8,312 bases of DNA, from positions 1 to 8,312 of the forward strand of contig PEWI01000187.1 of the NCBI GenBank assembly GCA_002779555.1, given 5' to 3'. The notes under the pieces are model-generated. The model was given only the letters and a program-made list of their open reading frames with translations. It was not told the origin of the DNA and did no database searches. Origin of the DNA: Candidatus Bathyarchaeota archaeon CG07_land_8_20_14_0_80_47_9. Lineage in GTDB: Archaea; Thermoproteota; Bathyarchaeia; Bathyarchaeales; Bathycorpusculaceae. The position numbers and the translations under genes were made by a program. Below are positions 1-4,998 of this stretch, in pieces; position 1 is the stretch's first letter; the number at the start of each line of letters is the position of its first letter.

Positions 1-300
1 CCCCCAATTGTCAGGGACCAGCTTATCAATCTCCAGATTCTTGAAAGTTAGACCAGCAATCTGGCATAGTTCCTTCACTAAATATAGAGTGAGGAGAGAT
101 TCTTCTCTTCCATATTTTTTCATTCCGGAATAGCCGACCCCTATTCTATCTCCGTAAAGCGAGCAAAGGGTCTTTAAGCTCAAGTTGGATTTCCTTTTAA
201 CTTCTTCTATGAACTTGTGCTGTTCACCCTGACTGAAAACAACCCTCAAAGATAGCTCAACCTGCCGGTTAATGGATAGAGACAGTCTTGGAGGCTCTCT
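1..300 (-). CDS. Partial HTH-domain protein, N-terminal part of a LAGLIDADG endonuclease-like archaeal family
   Basis: The minus-strand frame is open from an in-frame TAG at 303-301 to the left edge, so the C-terminal part is missing. The readable protein runs through RVVFSQGEQHKFIEEVKRKS, then a helix-turn-helix-like stretch (SLKTLCSLYGDRIGVGYSGM), and ends at LVPDNWG. A GEQ..FI start, an HTH core and a final P-[DE]-NWG are, from memory, typical of the DNA-binding N-terminal domain of archaeal proteins that often continue into a LAGLIDADG homing endonuclease domain; the nuclease domain itself would lie outside this window. No ATG or GTG precedes the conserved part. The nearest candidate is a TTG at 249-247, inside the conserved region, and homologs would be expected to begin about five codons earlier. 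The 5' end may therefore be damaged, making this a possible pseudogene. It lies directly downstream, on the same strand, of a tRNA 5' fragment. Confidence 0.5.
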
Positions 301-348
301 CTAATAAATCCATGGCCAGCATCGGCATTCCACAAGCCAAGTGAAATA

Positions 349-374
349 GTCCTAACCAACTAGACTACGGGCCC
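349..374 (-). pseudogene. tRNA 5' fragment (acceptor strand plus D-arm)
   Basis: Read on the minus strand from 374, the sequence is a textbook tRNA 5' end: acceptor strand GGGCCCG, T8, A9, D-stem GTCT paired with GGAC (one G-U pair), and a D-loop with A14, G15, G18-G19 and A21. After position 349 it stops resembling a tRNA. There is no proper anticodon stem with T33, and no T-arm or matching 3' acceptor strand in the 348 bases available downstream. It is therefore a truncated tRNA, or the 5' exon of a tRNA interrupted by a long insertion that continues past the left edge. Confidence 0.7.
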
Positions 375-509
375 AGCCTTTTCTTGTGTTCTGATTTTCG
401 GTTTCAGCTTTCATAATCTCTGCTGTAGGATTTGAAATACTTATTCCCGCTTCATAAAACCTTTCACTAAAAACTCAGAAAACTGAAGCCAGAGGAGACC
501 GCGGAAAAC

Positions 510-623
510 TTGACAGACAGAGAGCTTGAAGAGAAACGAGCGATCAACAATATTTTGATTTTCCTGTGCTTCCTAGTGTTTGCTTCCCTCGGCTACTTTT
601 TGATGCACTATCTGCGGCTCTAG
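510..623 (+). CDS. Possible small single-pass membrane protein (37 aa)
   Basis: This short plus-strand frame encodes a charged segment (TDRELEEKRAINN) followed by one hydrophobic helix (ILIFLCFLVFASLGYFLM) and a basic tail (HYLRL). That is the layout of a small single-span membrane protein with the acidic/basic end in the cytoplasm. No ATG fits. The frame is open from a TAA at 468-470, and the chosen start is a TTG at 510, preceded by AGAGGAG at 491-497 (spacing about 12 nt, longer than ideal); a CTG at 483 is the alternative. A TATA-like stretch at about 436-444 could drive it. It converges on the next gene with only 4 nt between the stop codons. I do not recognise a family. Evidence rests on the hydrophobic pattern and the neat convergent spacing. 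Confidence 0.33.
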   Translation: MTDRELEEKRAINNILIFLCFLVFASLGYFLMHYLRL

Positions 624-627
624 GCGT

Positions 628-819
628 TCACTCGTTTTTCACGGTTACGTCTTCCACGTTCCTGACCCATGGAATCGAAACTGAGTCTTCTCGGAACCAG
701 TCAAGCAGTTCCTGTGTGATCTTCGAGTTTTCTTCCTCGCTGCCTTCGTCAACCAGTTCAACTATTATCACTGCTTTCTTCCTTTTCATGCTTACCCCTT
801 CAACGTCAAGAGCGTTCAT
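628..819 (-). CDS. Small conserved-looking acidic protein of unknown function
   Basis: This 63-residue protein has a beta-strand-like core (KAVIIVELVDEG), an acidic helix (SEEENSKITQELLDWF) and a C-terminal IPWVRNVEDVTV strand, suggesting a small alpha/beta fold without signal peptide or membrane span. The ATG at 819 has a good ribosome binding site (GAGGT, 5 nt spacing); a second ATG at 789 (MKRKKAV) with GGGG upstream is also possible. The reading frame stays open for another 20 codons upstream of 819, to a TAA at 881-879, and that stretch looks protein-like, so the true N-terminus is uncertain. A TATA-like element around 904-917 would start transcription near 885. I do not recognise a function. 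It ends 4 nt from the convergent small membrane ORF. Confidence 0.6.
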   Translation of the reverse strand: MNALDVEGVSMKRKKAVIIVELVDEGSEEENSKITQELLDWFREDSVSIPWVRNVEDVTVKNE

Positions 820-903
820 TTCAAACCTCTTAAGGAATGTTTCCCTTTTCGACGCATCACAAATTATGATTCTGAATCTGATTTACTAGAAACAATGTTT
901 CAT

Positions 904-918
904 AAGATTTTTATTTCC
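904..918 (-). promoter_or_regulatory. Putative archaeal promoter for the 63-aa protein gene
   Basis: On the minus strand GGAAATAAAAATCTTA resembles a BRE followed by a TATA element. It lies about 90 nt upstream of the chosen ATG, which leaves a long leader or points to an earlier start. A perfect hyphenated palindrome GAAACA-A-TGTTTC lies just downstream at about 891-903. Confidence 0.3.
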
Positions 919-937
919 AAACCGCCCAATCCCAAAT

Positions 938-1020
938 TGGGTGCAAGTAAGCAAACTTATACATTCATCTCCCTTCTCCTACGTTTACGTTGCCAATATG
1001 GAAGATGAAACTTGCACCCA
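938..1020. repeat. 11-bp perfect inverted repeat with 61-nt spacer
   Basis: TGGGTGCAAGT at 938-948 is exactly complementary to ACTTGCACCCA at 1010-1020. A second hairpin, CCCAAT/ATTGGG (925-930 with 936-941), overlaps the left arm, and a third, GAAGAT/ATCTTC (1001-1006 with 1025-1030), holds the right arm in its loop. These pairings cannot all form at once. No coding frame explains them. Confidence 0.5.
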
Positions 1021-1041
1021 CCCTATCTTCTGACGAATTCA

Positions 1042-1054
1042 GAAACCTTAAAAG
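1042..1054 (+). promoter_or_regulatory. TATA/BRE promoter of the tRNA-Phe gene
   Basis: GAAACCTTAAAAG combines a purine-rich BRE with a TTAAAA TATA element. Its centre is about 39 nt before the first tRNA base, so transcription would begin near 1075 and leave a short 5' leader for RNase P. Confidence 0.5.
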
Positions 1055-1088
1055 CACATTTGCCCCTTCTTTTTGATTTGCTAACCTT

Positions 1089-1189
1089 GCCGAGGTAGCT
1101 CAGCCTGGGAGAGCGCTCGACTCAATACTTTGTATTCGAGGGCGAAGCTGAAGACCGGGTTGTCGCCGGTTCAAACCCGGCCCTCGGCA
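1089..1189 (+). tRNA. tRNA-Phe(GAA) with a 27-nt intron in the anticodon stem
   Basis: The acceptor stem GCCGAGG (1089-1095) pairs fully with CCTCGGC (1182-1188); the discriminator is A1189 and no CCA is encoded. The D-arm is GCTC/GAGC (1098-1101, 1111-1114). The T-stem GCCGG (1165-1169) pairs with CCGGC (1177-1181) around a TTCAAAC loop. The anticodon loop CTGAAGA (1148-1154) gives GAA, and the variable region TTGTC (1160-1164) is usual for archaeal tRNA-Phe. Between D-arm and anticodon there are 27 extra bases. Removing 1120-1146 gives a fully paired anticodon stem (CTCGG/CCGGG) and puts the intron between positions 30 and 31. Removing 1121-1147 leaves one A-C mismatch but fits a three-pair bulge-helix-bulge core (TCA 1122-1124 with TGA 1149-1151) better. 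The 3' end serves as the left boundary of the island that follows. Confidence 0.93.
1120..1146 (+). other. tRNA intron (non-canonical position 30/31)
   Basis: The intron contains its own hairpin, AATAC/GTATT with a TTT loop (1124-1128 and 1132-1136 approximately), as expected for a precursor cut by the archaeal splicing endonuclease. The exact boundary may be shifted one base right (1121-1147). Most archaeal tRNA introns sit at 37/38, so this position is less common. Confidence 0.65.
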
Positions 1190-1190
1190 C
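1168..1190 (+). repeat. Left attachment-type repeat (attL-like) in the tRNA-Phe 3' end
   Basis: These 23 nt cover the last two T-stem bases, the T-loop, the 3' acceptor strand and one base beyond. They recur without mismatch at 4744-4766 in the same orientation. The intact tRNA lies on the left side, the usual arrangement for archaeal elements inserted in a tRNA 3' end. Confidence 0.7.
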
Positions 1191-1216
1191 TTTTAAGCTT
1201 ACTTTGAGCTTATTTT
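1191..1216 (+). terminator. T-rich terminator after tRNA-Phe
   Basis: TTTT follows the tRNA end directly. A TAAGCT/AGCTTA hairpin (1194-1199 with 1207-1212) is then followed by another TTTT. Archaeal polymerase terminates on such T-tracts. Confidence 0.5.
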
Positions 1217-1288
1217 AGCTACTCAGGCATAAATTGAGCGCTATTTGTGAGCATTTGCTGGTAACTTCAATCTGGTGAATTAGGCAAG

Positions 1289-2005
1289 TCATGATAGTTT
1301 CTTCAGCTCTCTCAGAACTTGTTCCTTTGTCCTCTCCGTAAATTCGGTCGTGACAAATGTTCCTTTCCACGAATCCAAAAACCTCTTGTCTGAAATATCG
1401 TCTATGATTAACTGCATATTCTTCTCCAATATCTCAGGATGAGCCAGCGCTTTCTTTGCTTTTTCCTTCAGATCGTCTGGAATGCCGTTTTTCCAAACTA
1501 GAGTGGCAATATCTCTTGTATCGCTTGGTCTAGCAGACATCATCTTCAAGAGCAAATAGTCAGCATAATCAGGAACGAAAACCTCAACATGTTTTTGGGC
1601 AATTGGAATTTTCACTTTCTTGGTTTTCTGCAAAAATGTCTCTGTAATAAAGAATATTTGCTCCTCGGTTCTTCCTCTCACTTCCCCTTCCAAAAAATCC
1701 ATTGAAATCTTGGCGCTTCCGCCATCAACTTTGAAAAGCTTAATGCCCCTCAGAAAACCATAGCTGCCTCTTTTCTCAAAAACTTCTGTGCTCAAATCTT
1801 TAGGCAGCAACTTTTGAATTTTATCTAGATTCCAGCCATCCGTTTTTTTTAGGACAAAATCGCAATCTCTTGTATATCTTGAAAATGCCGTGAATGCTCT
1901 GAGAGCATAGCCGCCTATCAAAACAATTTTTGGATTTTCAAATCCGCCAGTGTGCGAAGAAATATATGCCAATATCTTTTCGATTTCTTCTTCTCTCAAC
2001 TTCAT
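1289..2005 (-). CDS. abiEii: AbiEii-type nucleotidyltransferase toxin
   Basis: A type IV toxin-antitoxin toxin of the nucleotidyltransferase superfamily; related enzymes (AbiEii, MenT) modify cellular RNA and stop growth, for instance during phage infection. From the ATG at 2005 the protein has 238 residues. It shows the polymerase-beta-like signature GGYALRAF (31-38) followed by the D-x-D metal site RDCDF (Asp47, Asp49), a further aspartate on the strand SMDF (Asp103), and the helix K-x4-ARP-x-D-x2-DI (Lys154, Arg159, Asp165) characteristic of AbiEii. All catalytic acids are kept, so it looks active. The frame also allows a TTG start at 2035 (248 aa), which would overlap the antitoxin gene by 17 nt; neither start has a clear ribosome binding site, so translation is probably coupled to the upstream antitoxin gene. 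The specific substrate cannot be told from the sequence. Confidence 0.88.
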   Translation of the reverse strand: MKLREEEIEKILAYISSHTGGFENPKIVLIGGYALRAFTAFSRYTRDCDFVLKKTDGWNLDKIQKLLPKDLSTEVFEKRGSYGFLRGIKLFKVDGGSAKISMDFLEGEVRGRTEEQIFFITETFLQKTKKVKIPIAQKHVEVFVPDYADYLLLKMMSARPSDTRDIATLVWKNGIPDDLKEKAKKALAHPEILEKNMQLIIDDISDKRFLDSWKGTFVTTEFTERTKEQVLRELKKLS

Positions 2006-2018
2006 AATGTCTGAGTGC

Positions 2019-2729
2019 TTAACCAAGTTCGACAACCTTTTCTATTGCTTCATCAATTTCTCTTTTAACAAAGGCATCTTCCAATTTTGCTTCCCTATGT
2101 GGGAACTTTGCGCCGCCTAACTCACCCATCTGATGGAACCCATATTCCAAGGCTTGCTTGGCCCTCACGTTTGTCTTGGAGATTCTCTTCCAATAAGAGG
2201 CCTTGTATAACCTGTCTAAATTGATTCTGCTTCTATTCTCGTACAAAGTTGCGAATGCATCTGTGAAAGCCCAGTTCTGCAAGCATTCAATTACGTTTTC
2301 TTCTATATCCTCGACGAATAAGTTACCGACCTTTCTGTATTTAATTTTGGACGGGTCTTTTGAATATTCAACTTCAACGCTCCAACCTTTTTTCTTTGCG
2401 AATTCCTTCAATGCTTTCCCGTATGACTTGTCTTTAACCTTCAAAACGTAAACATCTCTATGAACAAAGTCATTGTTCCAGAAAGACGCGGCAGTCTGGG
2501 CGGAAACTACTTTAAAGTTCTTGTCTTTCTCCAAAAAGTCCCAGACATCCTTAATCTCGGAAGGAACCCAGTACCAGCCCCACTTGACCCGTTCGATCAA
2601 ACCATCTTTGGACAACTTGTTCAAGTATTCCTTGGCGTGTGGCTCGATGCCTTTTATAGACTTGACGCTAACCAAGCTTCCTTCTAACCTCTTCAATTTC
2701 TCGTTAAACGCTTTCAAATATTCGGGCAT
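2019..2729 (-). CDS. abiEi: AbiEi-type antitoxin and transcriptional repressor
   Basis: First gene of the toxin-antitoxin operon, 236 residues. The N-terminal 55 or so residues form a winged helix: a helical region, then LNKLSKDGLIERVKWGWYWV, the recognition helix and wing seen in AbiEi proteins. This is followed by the AbiEi middle domain (VVSAQTAASFWN..HRDVYVLKV). The C-terminal part is helical and charged (EDAFVKREIDEAIEKVVELG). In the family the antitoxin counters the toxin's effect without a stable complex and represses its own promoter through the winged helix. The ATG at 2729 is firmly placed by AGGTGA at about 2736-2741, 6 nt upstream. Its stop codon lies just before or inside the toxin gene, depending on the toxin start. 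The two 28-bp direct repeats upstream are the likely binding sites. Both genes look more A/T-rich than the peptidase gene to the right, consistent with transfer. Confidence 0.85.
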   Translation of the reverse strand: MPEYLKAFNEKLKRLEGSLVSVKSIKGIEPHAKEYLNKLSKDGLIERVKWGWYWVPSEIKDVWDFLEKDKNFKVVSAQTAASFWNNDFVHRDVYVLKVKDKSYGKALKEFAKKKGWSVEVEYSKDPSKIKYRKVGNLFVEDIEENVIECLQNWAFTDAFATLYENRSRINLDRLYKASYWKRISKTNVRAKQALEYGFHQMGELGGAKFPHREAKLEDAFVKREIDEAIEKVVELG

Positions 2730-2733
2730 CGTT

Positions 2734-2804
2734 GTTCACCTTTTATAATTGTTTGGCAAACTACTTAAAGATATCCGTTCACCTTTCAGAATATTTTGGC
2801 AAAC
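2734..2804 (-). promoter_or_regulatory. abiE promoter with two 28-bp direct operator repeats
   Basis: The copies at 2734-2761 and 2777-2804 agree at 24 of 28 positions, with identical 10-nt ends (GTTCACCTTT and TTTGGCAAAC on the plus strand); their starts are 43 bp apart, about four helical turns. One end contains a palindrome, GTTTG-G-CAAAC at 2751-2761. A TATA-like CTTTAAG (2764-2770) lies between the copies, and the downstream copy covers the predicted transcription start and the ribosome binding site. This is the layout expected for autorepression by AbiEi. Confidence 0.65.
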
Positions 2805-2884
2805 AGTATTATACATGCAAAGAACCAGAATTGGACAAAACATGTAAAAACTGAAATGACGGCTTAAACGCTCTTGTGAAGCTA

Positions 2885-2899
2885 GCCCTCGACACTTTA
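2885..2899 (+). repeat. Degenerate third copy of the tRNA-Phe 3' end
   Basis: GCCCTCGACACTTTA matches the tRNA end and its flank at 1180-1195 with one substitution and one missing T. It lies exactly between the AbiE module and the ATPase gene, in the same orientation as the two 23-nt repeats. It may be the scar of an earlier insertion. Confidence 0.4.
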
Positions 2900-2911
2900 T
2901 GCAAACACCAA

Positions 2912-4618
2912 TCACGCGAGAAGCATGAAAAGTGGAGCTGGAATCGCCACGAAATCTTCACTTAGCCGAGTCTCCTTGCCTCTATAGACCAATATTCCTC
3001 GCGTTCCCAACTGTCTACTTATTCCTACAAGCTTCTTTACATGATCACTATCAACTTCCTCACCAGAATAAACCTCGATAGGAACAAGCTTTCCCTTGAT
3101 GTCTATTAAGAAATCTATTTCCTTACCATGCTGCGGCTTGTAATAGAACATCTTTCTCTTCAATAACCTCAGATCCTGAATTACTTCTAAAGAGAATACC
3201 ATGTGAGCAACGTTACTGGCCACAACCATTTCCGTCATAACCCCTTTCCAACGGTCCAGCGTGTTCAAAACCATGGAATAAGCCTCTCTATTCCCTGCGC
3301 TCATCGCCTTGAAAGCATAAAACATCAACGGATCCCAAAAATAGAATTTTCTGGGGGTTTTCACTGGCGATCTGCGCCTACCAAACTCTTTCAGCTTTGC
3401 CACTTCAAGCAGCACAAAGGCATCAACGAGGTAGTCCAGATATTGTTTAACCGTGTTGTGCGAAATACCAAGTTTGAGCGCTAAGCTATTGGCACTTGTT
3501 TCCTTTATCGGGACTGTCTCATATAATCCACCAGGGGCCTCAAGCAATTCCCATAGGACATTGTAAAGTGTGTCTTCGTTCAGACGCCATTTCATAGCAT
3601 CTTTGACTGCAAGGTCGACGAACTCCGAATAAACACTGGGATCAATTCTTCCCAGAGCAAGCTGTTGCCGAATCGCCAGTGGAAAACCACCTGTCAGAAG
3701 ATAGTTCTCAAAATACGCATACAACTCATCAAGATAAGCTTCAGCCATCTCTAAGCTCGCCGGCATTTTGCCCTCAGGTCTTGTAAGCTCCATAAAAGCT
3801 TCAAGTCTTTTCTGAACCTCCAAAAACCTCTCGTTAGTAAAAAAGTCTCTCAGAGCACGTCTACCAGCCAACTGCTCCCTATAATATGCATATTCAGCAA
3901 ACTTCATCGGAAAGAGCAACTTGTCATTACCGCCCTCCAACATTACTCCCTTTCTCAAGCCAAGAACCTCAGCCCCCTTCTTAACATCCAAACTATGACT
4001 ACCCGTAATCAACAACTTTACCTTGTTCTTTGTTAGAAGACCAGCATCAAAGAGATCCTTAACAGCCACCTGCCAGTTGCGCAGACTACTTACTTCATCC
4101 AGAAAAACGTAAGCGCTTCCAGGATAATCCCTCCTTCTGGAGAGAAAATCTCGAATTATGTTCGCTAAGCCTTCAACACCGCCCAAACCAGCTCTATCAC
4201 AGCGGATGTAAACCATCTTGAGCGGATTGGCCTCTTTTGGATGAGAAAGAGAGTAGAGAAGAAGCTCTCTGAGCATAAGCTTAACCAGCGTAGTCTTTCC
4301 AACGCGTCTCGGTCCCCTTATACTTACCAGAACATAACCTTCTGCAGCGTCAAACAGGGTATTCTTTCTTAAGAGGAAAAGAAGTCGCGGCATCCATATC
4401 TCTTCAATCCTTAAGGCTGCACCTGACCTTCTCTGTTGACCAAGCTCCAGATCTCGCTCTCCCATCTCCTCAGTTAAAGGCGCTCTAAGCGAACTTTCCA
4501 TCTCTTCCGGTGGCAGTCTTTCACCTACAGTTTTCACTAAGCCCTGTAGGAAACTTAGAAAGTCAGGTCTCCACCACCAATTATCTTCAACAAGAGTTGA
4601 TATTGACAAGTTTATCAT
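2912..4618 (-). CDS. AAA-family ATPase with C-terminal DUF4143 domain
   Basis: A 568-residue protein of the archaeal/bacterial ATPase group with AAA_14 and DUF4143 domains. It has a Walker A motif GPRRVGKT (102-109), Walker B VFLDE (171-175) and a sensor-like LLITGSHS (202-209). The middle is helical. A winged-helix-like segment follows (SLALKLGISHNTVKQYLDYL, about 378-397), then a PD-(D/E)XK nuclease-like fold: Glu463, EIDFLI with Glu500 and Asp502, and IEVY (514-517) where relatives usually have IEVK. Replacement of that lysine by Tyr517 could mean a weakened or non-catalytic nuclease site. About 90 residues, including the WWW patch near residue 14, precede the ATPase core, longer than I expect. 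The cellular role of the family is not established; members are common in islands. The promoter and ATG lie so close that the mRNA is probably leaderless. It stands alone, separated from the AbiE promoter by a degenerate tRNA repeat. Confidence 0.85.
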   Translation of the reverse strand: MINLSISTLVEDNWWWRPDFLSFLQGLVKTVGERLPPEEMESSLRAPLTEEMGERDLELGQQRRSGAALRIEEIWMPRLLFLLRKNTLFDAAEGYVLVSIRGPRRVGKTTLVKLMLRELLLYSLSHPKEANPLKMVYIRCDRAGLGGVEGLANIIRDFLSRRRDYPGSAYVFLDEVSSLRNWQVAVKDLFDAGLLTKNKVKLLITGSHSLDVKKGAEVLGLRKGVMLEGGNDKLLFPMKFAEYAYYREQLAGRRALRDFFTNERFLEVQKRLEAFMELTRPEGKMPASLEMAEAYLDELYAYFENYLLTGGFPLAIRQQLALGRIDPSVYSEFVDLAVKDAMKWRLNEDTLYNVLWELLEAPGGLYETVPIKETSANSLALKLGISHNTVKQYLDYLVDAFVLLEVAKLKEFGRRRSPVKTPRKFYFWDPLMFYAFKAMSAGNREAYSMVLNTLDRWKGVMTEMVVASNVAHMVFSLEVIQDLRLLKRKMFYYKPQHGKEIDFLIDIKGKLVPIEVYSGEEVDSDHVKKLVGISRQLGTRGILVYRGKETRLSEDFVAIPAPLFMLLA

Positions 4619-4650
4619 CCAATCTTGTCAGTGAGTTGACAAGATATAAG
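4604..4650 (-). promoter_or_regulatory. Promoter and palindromic operator of the ATPase gene
   Basis: On the minus strand CTTATATC (4650-4643), preceded by AGGAAAAT, forms a BRE/TATA. Its centre is about 28 nt from the ATG at 4618, which suggests a leaderless mRNA. Between them lies a perfect inverted repeat, CTTGTCA/TGACAAG (4624-4630 and 4637-4643, 6-nt spacer), touching the TATA element. A third TGACAAG half-site falls within the first codons (4604-4610). A repressor bound here would block transcription; its identity is unknown. Confidence 0.55.
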
Positions 4651-4743
4651 ATTTTCCTACAATAACCATTTGCAGAGGAAAACACATAAAACATCAATCA
4701 ATCAGAAAAAGGAGATTTGCGGGAGACGTCGCCATTTAGCTTA

Positions 4744-4766
4744 GGTTCAAACCCGGCCCTCGGCAC
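4744..4766 (+). repeat. Right attachment-type repeat (attR-like), copy of the tRNA-Phe 3' end
   Basis: All 23 nt match 1168-1190. Unlike the tRNA gene, the sequence continues as CA, so that the tRNA-like end reads A-CCA. Ten bases upstream (4728-4733) a GTCGCC matches the tRNA sequence that lies directly before the repeat (1162-1167), as if ATTTAGCTTA had been inserted into a longer duplicate. Confidence 0.7.
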
Positions 4767-4963
4767 CACAAGGAGACCCACCTAGAATACTCAAGATTGT
4801 GAGCTTTTGCATAAACCAGCATCCAAGCGGTTCTCAATGTAAGCCTCATCAACCCGGACATCGTGACTCTCTATTGATGATTCGATTAAATCCTGCCGCA
4901 CACAGGTCTGTTAAGAAAGGCAGAGAAACCACTCCACGCCTTGTGAAAAGGTGCAGCAGCAAA
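4767..4963. other. Intergenic stretch between island boundary and peptidase gene, no gene seen
   Basis: I find no supported coding frame here. It contains ATTAAATCC at 4885-4893, complementary to GGATTTAAT at 4964-4972 (the TATA region of the next gene), and a short CTGCC/GGCAG pairing (4893-4897 with 4919-4923). A regulatory or non-coding RNA cannot be excluded. Confidence 0.4.
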
Positions 4964-4973
4964 GGATTTAATG
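4964..4973 (+). promoter_or_regulatory. Promoter of the M3 peptidase gene
   Basis: AAAGGATTTAATG gives a BRE/TATA whose centre is about 30 nt before the ATG at 4999. There is no ribosome binding site in the gap, which fits a leaderless or near-leaderless transcript and supports that ATG as the start. Confidence 0.45.
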
Positions 4974-4998
4974 TCGATTCGCACACTCTTGACGCAAG

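Noticed and set aside
566..889. A 107-codon plus-strand frame opposite the 63-aa gene
   Set aside because: It is antisense to a better-supported gene with a ribosome binding site, is rich in Ser and Phe as expected for a shadow frame, and contains no recognisable domain.
1001..1034. Possible C/D-box guide RNA (AAGATGA followed by CTGA)
   Set aside because: The C box is imperfect, D' and C' boxes are missing, and the two boxes are explained as well by the GAAGAT/ATCTTC hairpin.
1168..4766. Integrase or transposase gene in the island
   Set aside because: I looked for tyrosine recombinase and DDE motifs in all frames of the island and found none; all three long frames are accounted for by AbiEi, AbiEii and the ATPase.
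4736..4861. 41-aa minus-strand frame starting MSGLMRLTLRT
   Set aside because: It reads antisense through the tRNA-derived repeat, which dictates its C-terminus, and has no ribosome binding site or family resemblance.
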